Of a DNA stretch of 64,000 nt, positions 1-10,835 are shown piece after piece. The translations under genes and the position numbers were made by a program. This DNA is from Chrysomallon squamiferum. Its lineage: Eukaryota; Mollusca; Gastropoda; Neomphalida; Peltospiridae. The stretch spans positions 12,719,660 to 12,783,659 of the forward strand of contig CM022676.1 in NCBI GenBank assembly GCA_012295275.1, in the 5' to 3' direction. Position 1 is the first letter of the stretch; every line of letters begins with the position of its first letter. Below the pieces are notes generated by a model, which ran no database searches, was not told the origin of the DNA, and worked only from the letters and a program-made list of their open reading frames with translations.

Positions 1-1656
1 GCAGATACAACAATTTTACGTCTATTTCAGCATTTTTTTTTTTTTTTTTATGATAATGATTTACATTAATAAAGTTATGGATGCTGTTCAGTGTTCATAT
101 TACAAAACCATGACGTAGAGAACCTCTCCTAATATTTAAAACTTTTAAAACTAATAAACTGCAATTATAATTTTTTATAAGATCAATATATTATCTTTAC
201 TAGTTGACAGTGTAACCCGTGTCAGAACCATCAGAAAAGAAAATTCAGGCGTAGTTTGTACCCATTAAACTGGAGAAATATGCAGCCATTTGTTTAACAG
301 ACAGAATTTATGTTGGTACGATTTATTGTTCCTGTTGGTCCATGCTATCTTTACTGAGTTTAGAATTTATTTAATTTCAGTGACTTTTACAATTTACATT
401 AACAATAATTAGCAGTTATTTTAGTATTTAGTGTTTTGAACACACACACACACACTTCAATTATGATTTCTTGTCAGTTTTCAACTTTGTAATCATACAA
501 CTTAATGGTTGCAGTGGCATTAAGTTTAACTTTAAATTCCTTAATATGAATTTTGCGAATCTTGCACTTTGGTGTACATAACATTTTTGATCAGAGGTGT
601 TATCCTGTTTTTCAACAATGTTTTGTTTTACTAGTTAAAGTAGTTTTGATATAAAAAAGTTACAAATCCTGTGTTGGTTCTCAAACTTGTCACACTACAA
701 GATTTTATATCTTTTAGAGTTGCTTTTTGAATATGGATTGGATCCTTTGCCCTGAACTAGTTTTATATTTCTGCAGTTCATGGCAAAATATCCTCACTGT
801 TTAAATAATTATTGAAACAAAAATTAAGGTACTATTGCAGTTTATCTTTGCAGAGGTTTTCGCTATTTTTTTCATCAACATTTTATTTTTATTTATTTAT
901 TTTGTCATGAAAAAATGAAATGAATATTCATCTATTACTGGTTGCTTGCCAGTGCTCTATATAAAACTGTCTAAAATACTTTGGCTTCTCTTGACAGATG
1001 GAGTCAGGTTCTAACCCTGTTCTCATTCACTTGTGTTCATGCATACATTTTTTTCTTCTTAAAACCAGTGTTAAAACACTGAATAAATATAGCTGTGATT
1101 CATTAATAAAATTGTAAAACAAAAATATAAGAAACGTAGAAAAAAGAACTAAAGCAAACATATCACAAAAGAAGACACTGAAAAACAGTTGACTGAGTGG
1201 AAGAGCATTAAATCAAGTATCTACCTAGTTAATTTGACAAATAACAATGAACTTAGAATCTTAATTTGACTGTTCTCAATTTGCAGTAAAAGTGGAATAA
1301 CAACATGTATATTTACCAATGCCTTTGTTGATAAGACATAGATCTAAAATGATAGATTACCATTTACGTTAGTATAGTTAAGAGACTATAACAACTTAAC
1401 ATTTGCAGAAAGATTTATTTGATGGGATTACTCTGAAAAGGGTGTGCACTTAAGAAAGAATCAAGATTATATATTTTATTAATTTTAAAATATGGAAATT
1501 ATTTTATTTGTATTTTCATTTTCACTCTGTCTATGCATCACACTAACTTATTCATTGACTACAGTATTCCAAACAGCAAATAATAATGTTTGATTTTATT
1601 TACCAGCAAATTATCTGAATCACTCATTCTTTGAGACCAACAGATCAAATAATTTT
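1..1656. other. AT-rich intergenic DNA, no gene seen
   Basis: This stretch holds homopolymer runs and a short CA tract near 440. I see no convincing coding exon or RNA gene. Confidence 0.5.
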
Positions 1657-2227
1657 GGGTCATTCCATGTCAAATCCCCCCCCCCAAAAAAAAGATTTAA
1701 ACCTGACCGTCTATACTTGTTGACTGGGATCCCACAGCACCAAATCTGAAATTTTAGCCCAATCGGACCAGTGGTGTGGGATATGCCCCCCCCCCCCAAA
1801 TTTTGAGATTTTTGGCAAATATGTTTTAGTTAATATGTGGGAGATTAAATTTCAATAAAGGTCATCTCAAGGTCACGTGATCCACACGGTAAATTTCAAG
1901 GTCATAACAAAGGTCAAACAGTCACCCCCAGATTTTCCAAACTGAACAATAATGGCAGATTTGGAATCCTTGTCATATTGCCTTTTCAACAATACCAATT
2001 TTATGAAGATTGGCCCAGTAGTTCCTGAGATATGAGGGTTCAAAGGTTGGTGGTCATGTCCATTTTTGTCAAAAATCTCAAAATTTGGGGGGGTTATATC
2101 TCCCACACCACTTGTCCAATTGGCCTAAAATTTGAGATCTGGTGCTGTGGGATCCCAGTCAACAAGTGTCATAAAAATCTGAGACGGTTGGGTTTAACCC
2201 ATTGGGTGATTTGACACAGAATGACCC
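1657..2227. mobile_element. Fold-back (long-TIR) nonautonomous DNA transposon, GGGTCATTCC family
   Basis: The element opens with GGGTCATTCCATGTCAAATC and closes with the inverted form of the same terminus. The match continues inward for about 165 bp on each side: about 1657-1822 matches the reverse complement of about 2070-2227, including the block GTTGACTGGGATCCCACAGC. The roughly 250-bp centre is unique to the element. Related copies occur at 7.8, 34.1, 36.4 and 54.7 kb. Small open frames inside it are by-products of repeat sequence. No transposase is encoded, so it would depend on a related autonomous element. Confidence 0.85.
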
Positions 2228-2497
2228 TTTTATATTACTGATACTTTTTTATGGAAACTATCAAAAACAAAATAAACTCAGTTGTTATTACTTGTACCAT
2301 CATATGTTGACATTAAAAGTAAATAGTGTTTGTAAAGAATGTAATTATTGAAAACTGATAAATATACATAATGTTTCTATAAAAAGGCCAAGATGCTAAA
2401 CATGGTGCAAGCAGTAAGTAAATATTTACATATTTAGAAAGTAACACTGGAAAAAAAGAAGAGATAGAAAGTAAATTTTAAAACAAATTGGATTACA

Positions 2498-2780
2498 AAC
2501 CATGATCTTGGGCAGTTTTTGTCTCAATTTATGAATAATGTCCTGAGTTAAGAACTACAGCACCGCACCACGACAAGCTTTCTTTGACAACGGTTAAGAA
2601 AAATGTGAGGTCAAAGTAAGGATTATAGACATGCCCTATAGCAAATATATATCATGAATTAGGGCATTTAGTCTTCGATATACAGTTACAGCCCAGTAGC
2701 ATTTGCACTAAGATTGTGCACTTGCATTTTTTATAGTGTTGCTGCTTTTATGTGTATATTTTTGGTTATACCCTATCGAC
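2498..2780 (+). repeat. Dispersed repeat, copy 1
   Basis: This sequence has an inverted counterpart at about 45330-45625. Shared blocks include TAGCAAATATATATCATGAA, a GTGCACTTGC block and AGTGTTGCTGCTTTTA. The size of about 280 bp fits a SINE or short MITE. I could not identify a tRNA-like promoter or clear terminal repeats. Confidence 0.65.
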
Positions 2781-5310
2781 CTATTGACTCCTTCTGCTTC
2801 AGTATGGTAAATATCGTAGAACCACTTCTTCTTTTAGACACTCTCCTTTGCACTCACTTTCATAGAATCCATGGTCAGAAAAAAGAAATTTGGCAAAATA
2901 CTGCACAAAATGCAAGCACAACACAACAGAGATGATTCTGTGGCGAGGTAACTACATGAAGTAAACGAGGGATGCTGGCCGGATGTTATGTTGTTCGTTG
3001 CACCAACTACCCAGCGGTGTATTTGAAGCTTGCTCGCAACTCAAAGCTAAAAATAGACTGGGCAACTTCTCATAAGTTGGGGCACTCGTAAGTCAAGGTA
3101 CCAATGTATATGACTGAAAATAAAAATGGAACACTCCTATTTTGCTCAGTACAGGGCTTAATATTTACTTACTACAAATGAAATATGCACTGTTTCATAG
3201 TTATGTTTGTTGTGGAATAATTGATTAGTGAAGATTGTTATTTTTAAACTGAGCTCAGTTTTCTGATATTATTATGTAGTAACACATTGACTATATCTTT
3301 TATATTTTTATTGTGTACACACCAATCCTATATTTAGAAGTTTAAAATTGAATTTCAATAAATATACCATAATCAAGTTATTAAAAATTAAAATAATTAA
3401 AAATTGTATTATAAATTATTGAAAACACTTTAATCCCATTACATTACATCAATTTACTAATTTAATGCATTTGTACAAATGAAGTATGTAATAAAATAAC
3501 AGGTTATTTTAATTACTGTGTTTTGATTTGAGATTCTGTGCATTTAATTACCATATCTAATGTGCACTTGATAAAAGTATATGCTTTGTTTGTAAATTTG
3601 TAAGATTATGGCAGCAAATTACTCTCCAGTTGCCCATGTGAAACAAAAGGAAATCCCATACAATATACAGAGATCTTGATATTGACTTGTTTGCATTGCA
3701 GAATCCTATTTGTCATTTAAATACAGGTCTGGTTTTAATCTTTTCAAAAGATCAGATGTACTTTATATGAAATAAATCCCAGAAATGAGCCATCTGCAGT
3801 TATCTTACAGCAAGCCCCTGCAATAATGACGTAGTATTAGCCTATTACGATAGTAGTACATGTGCTACCATAGATGTTGTCCACTACCACAACAGGGGTT
3901 CTTCAAGGGGTCTACACAAAATATACATGACAGGCATTTGGGTTCAGTTATCCTGAACTTGATGAATCATTTATTTAGACATTTTTATTTCCTTTCCTTT
4001 CTTAATGAAATATGGATAACCCTCCAGATCCAGTAGAAGTCAAAAGGCAAAAAGCAAGAGAATGACAAAGTAAATGGAGAATGAAGTTAAACAAACATTC
4101 TGATAACTAGAAGGATTTAAAAGTAAGGTTGCAGAAAGGAAACAGGCAGAATAAGAAAAAACAACAAGTAATGACCTTAAGGAAAAAATTAAGTAATAAA
4201 AGAATGACAAATTTAGACAGATGCTGCATATGTGCAAAGGCTGAAAAGGAAGGCAGAAACTAAATAGGGCATGGGGATGGGAAAATACGGCATCACCAAA
4301 AAATTGCTTCGTGAAGGAAAAGGATTAGCCTGAGTATCCTATGTGAGAGAACAGCTCAGATGGACAATTGGATGGATATCTGTCTCTGCCAGAGGTAGAT
4401 AAAAATAATTTTTTGGCAAATCTTTGCTAGTTTTATGGTTAGTAGTGATTCCAGCAAGTATATACATTAAAAATAATTTTGGCTTTATATTCCTTTAGAA
4501 ATTGTCAATATTGAGTTCACTGGTACCATAAAAGTTACCCTTTAGTTTTATACGCAAATGTTACAAGAAGAAACCCAATACTCCCATCATAAAAACACTG
4601 ACTTGGAAATATTTAGATATCTTTGTACCAACCTAAATAGTGACATAATATCAGTTGATTAACATATGACAGCTTTTCTGTGTGATGAATGCAAGGAGAT
4701 GTCACACTATAGAGTTCATTTTATATTGCTCAGTTATTTCATTAGTGATTGATTACTAATTTAGACCTACTATAAACCAGGTATGAATGTGTTCAGCAGT
4801 GTTCATTGCTATGGCAGTTTGGTGATGCAAGTGTTGAACACGGAGGTAATGACCTTGTGCTACAGTTATTGTACAGGGTCTTCCACTTCTGGTTGGTTTT
4901 TATGACTGAAACTGCTTGTATCTGTCCCAGTGCACTGAAATGGTTTTTTGATGGACATTTATGTGGTGTGCGACTGCTGACTGCAATTCTGACTGCAGGT
5001 GGCCTATTGCAATGTTTCCATTCAGCAGGCTTAGTCTCACCATCTTGTAACAACTGCCTTAATTGAAACGGAAATAAGACATGATTATGAGCATTGTAGC
5101 TTTAAATATCCACCAGTATTGCATTCCATGCCACTGAGTTTCATGTGCATTCACCAAAACTGACAATTTCCTGCAATTGTCATACAACGTGTTAGGTGTT
5201 TTTTAGGGTGTTAAACACTGCTATGTTATATCTAGTTATATTTGATACTTCATCACTTGTAGTCTCTTTGTTGTTTTTAAAAGATTAATTTATATGGCTT
5301 AACAATACAG
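2781..5310. other. Intergenic DNA, no gene supported
   Basis: The stretch near 3060-3110 contains a TTACGAGTGCCCC-type sequence when read on the minus strand, as in ends of pogo/Tigger-like elements. The segment 4793-5066 is open on both strands but resembles no family I know. The rest is AT-rich and unremarkable. Confidence 0.4.
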
Positions 5311-5343
5311 GTTTCTAATACAGAAAATACATCAGTGCCAGTT
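5311..5343 (+). other. Possible tail microexon of an upstream receptor gene
   Basis: A 33-nt segment lies between an ACAG acceptor and a strong GTAAGT donor. It is open in two frames, and the phase-0 frame gives a hydrophilic peptide. The next candidate exon is 68 nt downstream. It could be chance: no membrane exon was found upstream inside the window. Confidence 0.25.
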
Positions 5344-5411
5344 GTAAGTAATATGAAATTTAGACAACACAGCGAGTCTTCCAACAGTATAGTTCATTTT
5401 ACTGGTCACAG

Positions 5412-5437
5412 GATGCCAAAGAAAAACAACCCCAGTG
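5412..5437 (+). other. Possible 26-nt tail microexon
   Basis: The segment sits between GTCACAG and the donor GTGAGT. Read from phase 2 it gives MPKKNNPS and ends in phase 1. That joins in frame to the candidate exon starting near 5863. Its length equals that of the candidate microexon of gene A at 20917-20942, although the sequences do not obviously match. Confidence 0.25.
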
Positions 5438-5862
5438 GTGAGTAATTTAGTCCAAATGAGATTGTTGTTTTTATTTATTTATTTATTATTACTTTTGTTT
5501 TCTTTATTTTGTTTGTTTGTTGTAATTATTTTTATCCTTTATTTTGCTATCTACTAATGGGTTGGAACCTACAATTTGAAAAGCCGTGATCAAGCGTGTT
5601 ATGATATGTTTGATTGATATAACCACAAATAAATTTACCTGTTGGACATACCAAGGTAAATTTAAAATTCAACAAAAGAAAAGAAAATGACTAAATTAGC
5701 TGGACACTATTTTATATTCAGAATCAGACTCAGGATAATCAAGATAATTATTTTAACATTAATTTTGATACATTAAATATCTAAAATATATTTATGACAC
5801 ATAATACACTGTTTTGCCAAGAATTGGTCTCTAAGTGTTCACTGCTAACTGAAAATGCAAAT

Positions 5863-6064
5863 AGATGTTATAGACTATTATCATTTTATGATCAATCCTA
5901 TGGAGACAGCTAGTACTAATAGAAACAGTTCTAACTCCATTAAAAAAGTGGCTGTCTTCAACTTCTTTTCATTTTCTGTTATTTCAGTCTCACTTTCCAG
6001 ATATAGGATAAATGCACAGGTGGACATAAGCCCCCACACAAGGTACAAATGCTACCCAAATTGA
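5863..6064 (+). other. Possible cytoplasmic-tail exon with DYYHF motif
   Basis: After an AAATAG acceptor the phase-1 frame reads DVIDYYHFMINPMETAS and stays open to a stop at 6062-6064. A possible internal donor lies at about 5949 and a good acceptor (TTCTGTTATTTCAG) near 5988. Paired tyrosines followed by polar residues would suit a signalling tail. The acceptor has a poor pyrimidine tract, so this is weak. Confidence 0.25.
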
Positions 6065-6369
6065 AAAATTGCCAAAATGGCTTTCGTTTCCTTTTCAGGT
6101 GTGTCCTATAAATTCCTCACAAAGACAATTCCCCATAGACAATTCTCCTCACAGACAGTTCCCAAACCACACATAGTATTGAGCAGAATTAGTATTTTAT
6201 TTTATTAAACATTAACCAACAATAATTTTCATTAGTATTGACATATAAAACTGATTGATTTATTTAAATCTTACACAATGGCCAAATTATGTCTGGGACA
6301 GTCTTACTGTTGTCACGCCTGTCAGTGCACAGTTTGTGCAGCTTTGACTGGAGTTTGTGGGTGTGGCTC

Positions 6370-6900
6370 TTACGTGCTTTGCTCGTGGCTTACCACACAG
6401 GTCACATAGTATGGCAGTGGTACTCTGGGCCTAATATTGCTGTATGCTCTCAAAGGCTGTCCAGATGATAGGGTGTACATGTCCAAATAGCTTTGCAAAG
6501 GTGTTGTTCCATCCCTTGGATATGTTGTTGGTTTTTGATCTGCCTTCAAGAGTAATGGAATTGACGTTCCACATGGGTGGTGGGTACGTAGGAGGCATGT
6601 GATGCATCCTAAGTGGAGGGATGGATCCATCTGGAAGTTGTGGGGCTGAATATGATGGAAGACTCATATATATTGTCAAAGTAGTCCAGGAGAGGTTCAA
6701 GTCCTTCTGCTGTATATTCCCATAGATATGTCATACCAACAGGAACGTCATCCACTAGTAAGAAGGTGAGTCCATCAAGCATGCCACAAGAGTTTCACAT
6801 CCTCCTCTATATCAGTGTACAAGACCAAGAGTGTGGATCTTCCTCCATGCGTCCTGTGTTAGGTGAGAGAAGCAGCCATGTAGGTTGACGTTGGGGTCCA
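6370..6900 (-). pseudogene. MULE-like transposase remnant
   Basis: On the minus strand, 6700-6431 reads PPMWNVNSITLEGRS and then KTNNISKGWNNTFAKLFGH and HPIIWTAFESIQ. This matches the C-terminal pattern of MULE transposases from animal genomes: a W-N block, then T-N-N-x-x-x-G-W, then HP-x-I-W. The upstream part (LEPLLDYFDNIYE) lies in another frame, so the copy is broken. Only this short C-terminal portion is visible, and no terminal repeats were located. Confidence 0.6.
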
Positions 6901-7645
6901 AAGGATGACGTCATAGCATTAATAACAACTTGCTCAAAGATGATCGTTGTGAGATCAGATTGGAAACAGAGTGCTGTTCATCTGTCTTGTATGGCAGTGA
7001 ACAGTTCCTCATGATGCTTGTTCGGCAGAAACGTATACACAAGTCACAGCCAACTCTCACAATGTTGAATGTTCTGTCAATATACCAGGAGTCAGAACTA
7101 TTTATTTTAATTATTTTTATGATTTTCATTAAAACACAATACGATGTTTTAGTAACAAACAATAAAAGATAAACAAGAAGTTTAGGCTAATTTTTTAACA
7201 CAAAATTCATAGCATTTATTATTTTGACCAGACAGGCAAGGAAACTGTAATAAGTTAAAAACAAGTGTTCAGTAGGTGTCGCGCATAATTACCCTTGTCA
7301 ACAACACCCTCTATCTCAGGGAATACACTACTCCTATAAAGTGTTATATAATCTAAGATGTCAATATGGTTACATACATCATATCAACCATAACAATGAC
7401 AGACCCAGGAATTTAATTACGAGTAATCATGCTTGTACATTCTCAACATAACTGTAAAGTAATTAGATGCATGTGTAATGTAATCACTTCATTTTTGGCA
7501 TATAAGTAATTTTTTATTTTTTATTTAATTTTTTTTATTATTATTATTTTTTTATATACTTTTTATATAAATGTTAACCACTAAATTAAACAATTATGTT
7601 GTCGTATCTAGCATACACTGAATTACATTTATTTTTCTGTTTTAG

Positions 7646-7710
7646 CATAATGTGTCTGAGATTCTGGCTGTTGATATGCATTTGGCTAACAAGAGGTGAC
7701 ATTTCTTTAG
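7646..7710 (+). CDS. Gene A exon 1: signal peptide
   Basis: The ATG at 7650 starts MCLRFWLLICIWLTRGDISL, a hydrophobic leader with a plausible cleavage point after the threonine/arginine region. The exon begins four bases before the ATG, after the acceptor TTCTGTTTTAG. This implies an upstream noncoding exon. It ends in phase 1 at a GTATGT donor, compatible with the next exon. Confidence 0.75.
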
Positions 7711-10700
7711 GTATGTTACTATGACATTTCTTGAATTTAAATTATTTTATTAATTTTAACATATATATATATACTGAATATTTTTTCTTTCTCATGCTTT
7801 CTTTTTTTTATCATTGGGTCATTCAGTGTCAAATCAACCAAAAAACCAGATATTTTAAACCTATATATATTTGTTGATTGGTATCCCACAGCACCAAATT
7901 TTAGGCCAATCATATGGTTTTTGAGATTTTTTCGCCAAAATGGGCGTTGTCACCAACCTTTGAACCCTCATATCTCAGGAACTACTGTGCCAATCTTCAT
8001 AAAATTGGTATTGTTGGAAAGGCAGTTATTATTGTTCAGATTTGAGAATGTTTTGTACACTAACCATTTGACCTTTGTTATGACCTTGACATGATGTTGC
8101 TTGAAACATAAAAGTTTCAGAGGTCTAATATTCTTTGTTTAGCAGCAATATACATTCATAAATTGCATTTCCATTAAATTAACACCTACTTCCCTCACTG
8201 CTTCTCACCAATTCAGCAGTCACAAAATCATTCAGTCACTTACTTCCCCACAGTCTTGCAATACTAGCACCATCCTTTTTACTCAGAGAGTACATCCGTC
8301 CATCCATCAAGAAGATGCAATAGAAGGTGTGTCAATGACACAGAAGTTCCCTTCACTAATCCAATAAATGTCTTCGTTTGGCCAGTGAAACAACTTACAC
8401 GGTCTGTGAAGGTGCATGTGAATCATGTTTTGTGGTAAAAGCCAGGGCAAGTCTCTTAGAGGTTATATTCATAGCACTTCAAGACAGTTTAAATACATGG
8501 GATGCCAGTATCATCTAGTTCATGGTAAATTTTTGTTCAGTATATGTAGATACGTTTCAAACCAGACTTCTGCTGAGCATGTTAGGAGCATGTCAAGTGT
8601 GTAGAGGGCTATCCCTAAAATGCAGACTTTTCATCATTTGGTGTGATTATTGCAGGTGTTTTCTTAATCAGATGTGAGGGATATGACCAAAATGGGCATT
8701 TTTGAATTTGTCATGTGACTTGTTCAATTGTAAAATTTTGTTCAAGTTCAACAGATCAAACCACATGGATCAACCTATAGTTTTCATCCAAAATTAAATA
8801 TATTTTTTTAATATAACATTTCAGCCAGAAACTGACAAGATTTCACTAAATTCTACAATTAAGAAAATAAGTTTTGAACATGCAAACTGAATGCTGTCAT
8901 TCCTGTGGAGCATCATGGTAAATAAAATTCAGTGAAAATACCCCTGCATTCTAAATCAGTTAAATCATTGCATTTTCATAAACTTTTATAGAACTATTAA
9001 CAAGACAAAAATAACATTTTATGTTGTGAGCAGCTTAGAGGTCTTCTTGCTTGCCATTCATTAATGATTTCTGAGCAGATGATTTTTTGCCGACCCATGT
9101 TGTCTGTCTTAAATCTAAGTCATGTCATCTAAATGATGTCATTGAACAATGTCCTTATTTACAAAGTAACTTGTTGTTACTGTTGCTTCTTTTAAACAAT
9201 ATTGATCTGATTATTTAAATAATTGATAGTACTGAATGTATAGCTAATCCCCATTGTAATTATCAAGTAACTTTCATTTGATTATCTTGAAAATTAAAGG
9301 AAATACAAGATATTTTTTTGCCATTTTGCCATTGATAAATCATAGAGATCAGATGAACTAAAGGAAAATAAGGGCAATTTTTGACATAACCAAAATGTCC
9401 ATAACTTCCTTATTTATTAATATATTTTGATCATCTTGGTGTCATTTTGTTATTTGTTTAGTGCTCTTTTTAATGGAAAACGTTTGAAGTTTGATCAGGT
9501 TAATATTTTTTTTTGTAACATACTTAGGCTAGTGTATGAAATTCATAACTGAATTCATAATTGGAAGTGCTCAAACTAGATCAATACTGCAGTAACCCAT
9601 ATTCCCAACTATCTTCATGAAAATTACAAGAACAGTATAAACACATTACCTCCTAGGAAAAGAATAAGATCTTTTGAAAATATCACAACTAATACTGTAG
9701 AGTGACATAAGATCAACACAAACCATCATATTCCTGGAAAAGGCCTACTCAAAATGCAATGACACGTTTAGATTCAAACCTCACATTGACCCACTAGAAG
9801 TAGAAAACGAGGCCAAGACTGTATAAGTCATTACTGTCTCATCTGAATTGAGCCTTGATGCATGCAAACATAACCAAATAACTGAAATCATACTATAGTA
9901 ACCACACCACACACATGCAGCTTAACCACTGGAACAGTATCCTACACAAGAAGATGTAACAGCTCTCTATCTCTGAATTTTAACCATGTATAATATTTAT
10001 GGAATGAGCTGGTTAAATGTCCAAGACAGCAACAAACAGTCACAGAATCTTCTACAATTGACTAAATTTATAGGCAGAGTAGGCTCTTTGATATTGTCAA
10101 TTTTAACTTCTGAAATCTCACTGAGTGTCAACTGTGAATATCTGAAATATGTGAACATTCTGAACTTTCTGTTGATACATCTTCAAACAGTATTACATAT
10201 AATTTGTTTCAGTCGTGGTATTCTTCTTTTCTGAACATTTAAGGACATTTAATGCAAGCTGTGAGTTAATGAAAAATGTTATATAATTAGAGAAGGCATA
10301 GCACTGATAAACACTATCATTTATAATTTGCTTTTTCTTCTTTTGTGCCTTTCTTTCTTTTTTCTTTATTTAATTTTTTAATTTTTAATTTTTAATTTTT
10401 TTAATTTTAATTTTAAAAATAAATTTTTTATGGTTGCAGGAAATGGAATTCTTACAACAAACAAGAAAACAGCAGTTGTTGGTCAGTCTCTTACTTTGAC
10501 GTACACAAGTGATAATGACATTACTGATACCATGAGTTTCAAGAGGAATTCAGTGATAACAGGATTATGCCAACCACTGTCAGATAGTGGACTTTGTGGT
10601 TCTGGAGTTCCTGGAATCAGTGTAACGAGACAATCTGCAAATGTTGTAACTTTGAAGATTTCATCTTTCAGTGAAACAGAACATGCAGGAAATTGGACAG

Positions 10701-10788
10701 TTCAAGAAAACAATATCTTTTCAAATGAAATCATTTTAACTCCTCCCTTTGCTAGTAAGTCAGATACATAGGTTAAAAAAAATGTATA

Positions 10789-10835
<47 letters not shown>

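Noticed and set aside
1873-2214. Overlapping open frames on both strands
   Set aside because: They lie inside the fold-back transposon. The same DNA recurs with frame-breaking changes at 34.1 and 36.5 kb.
4793-5066. Open frames of 86 codons on both strands
   Set aside because: They mirror each other, match no family I recognise and have no exon signals.
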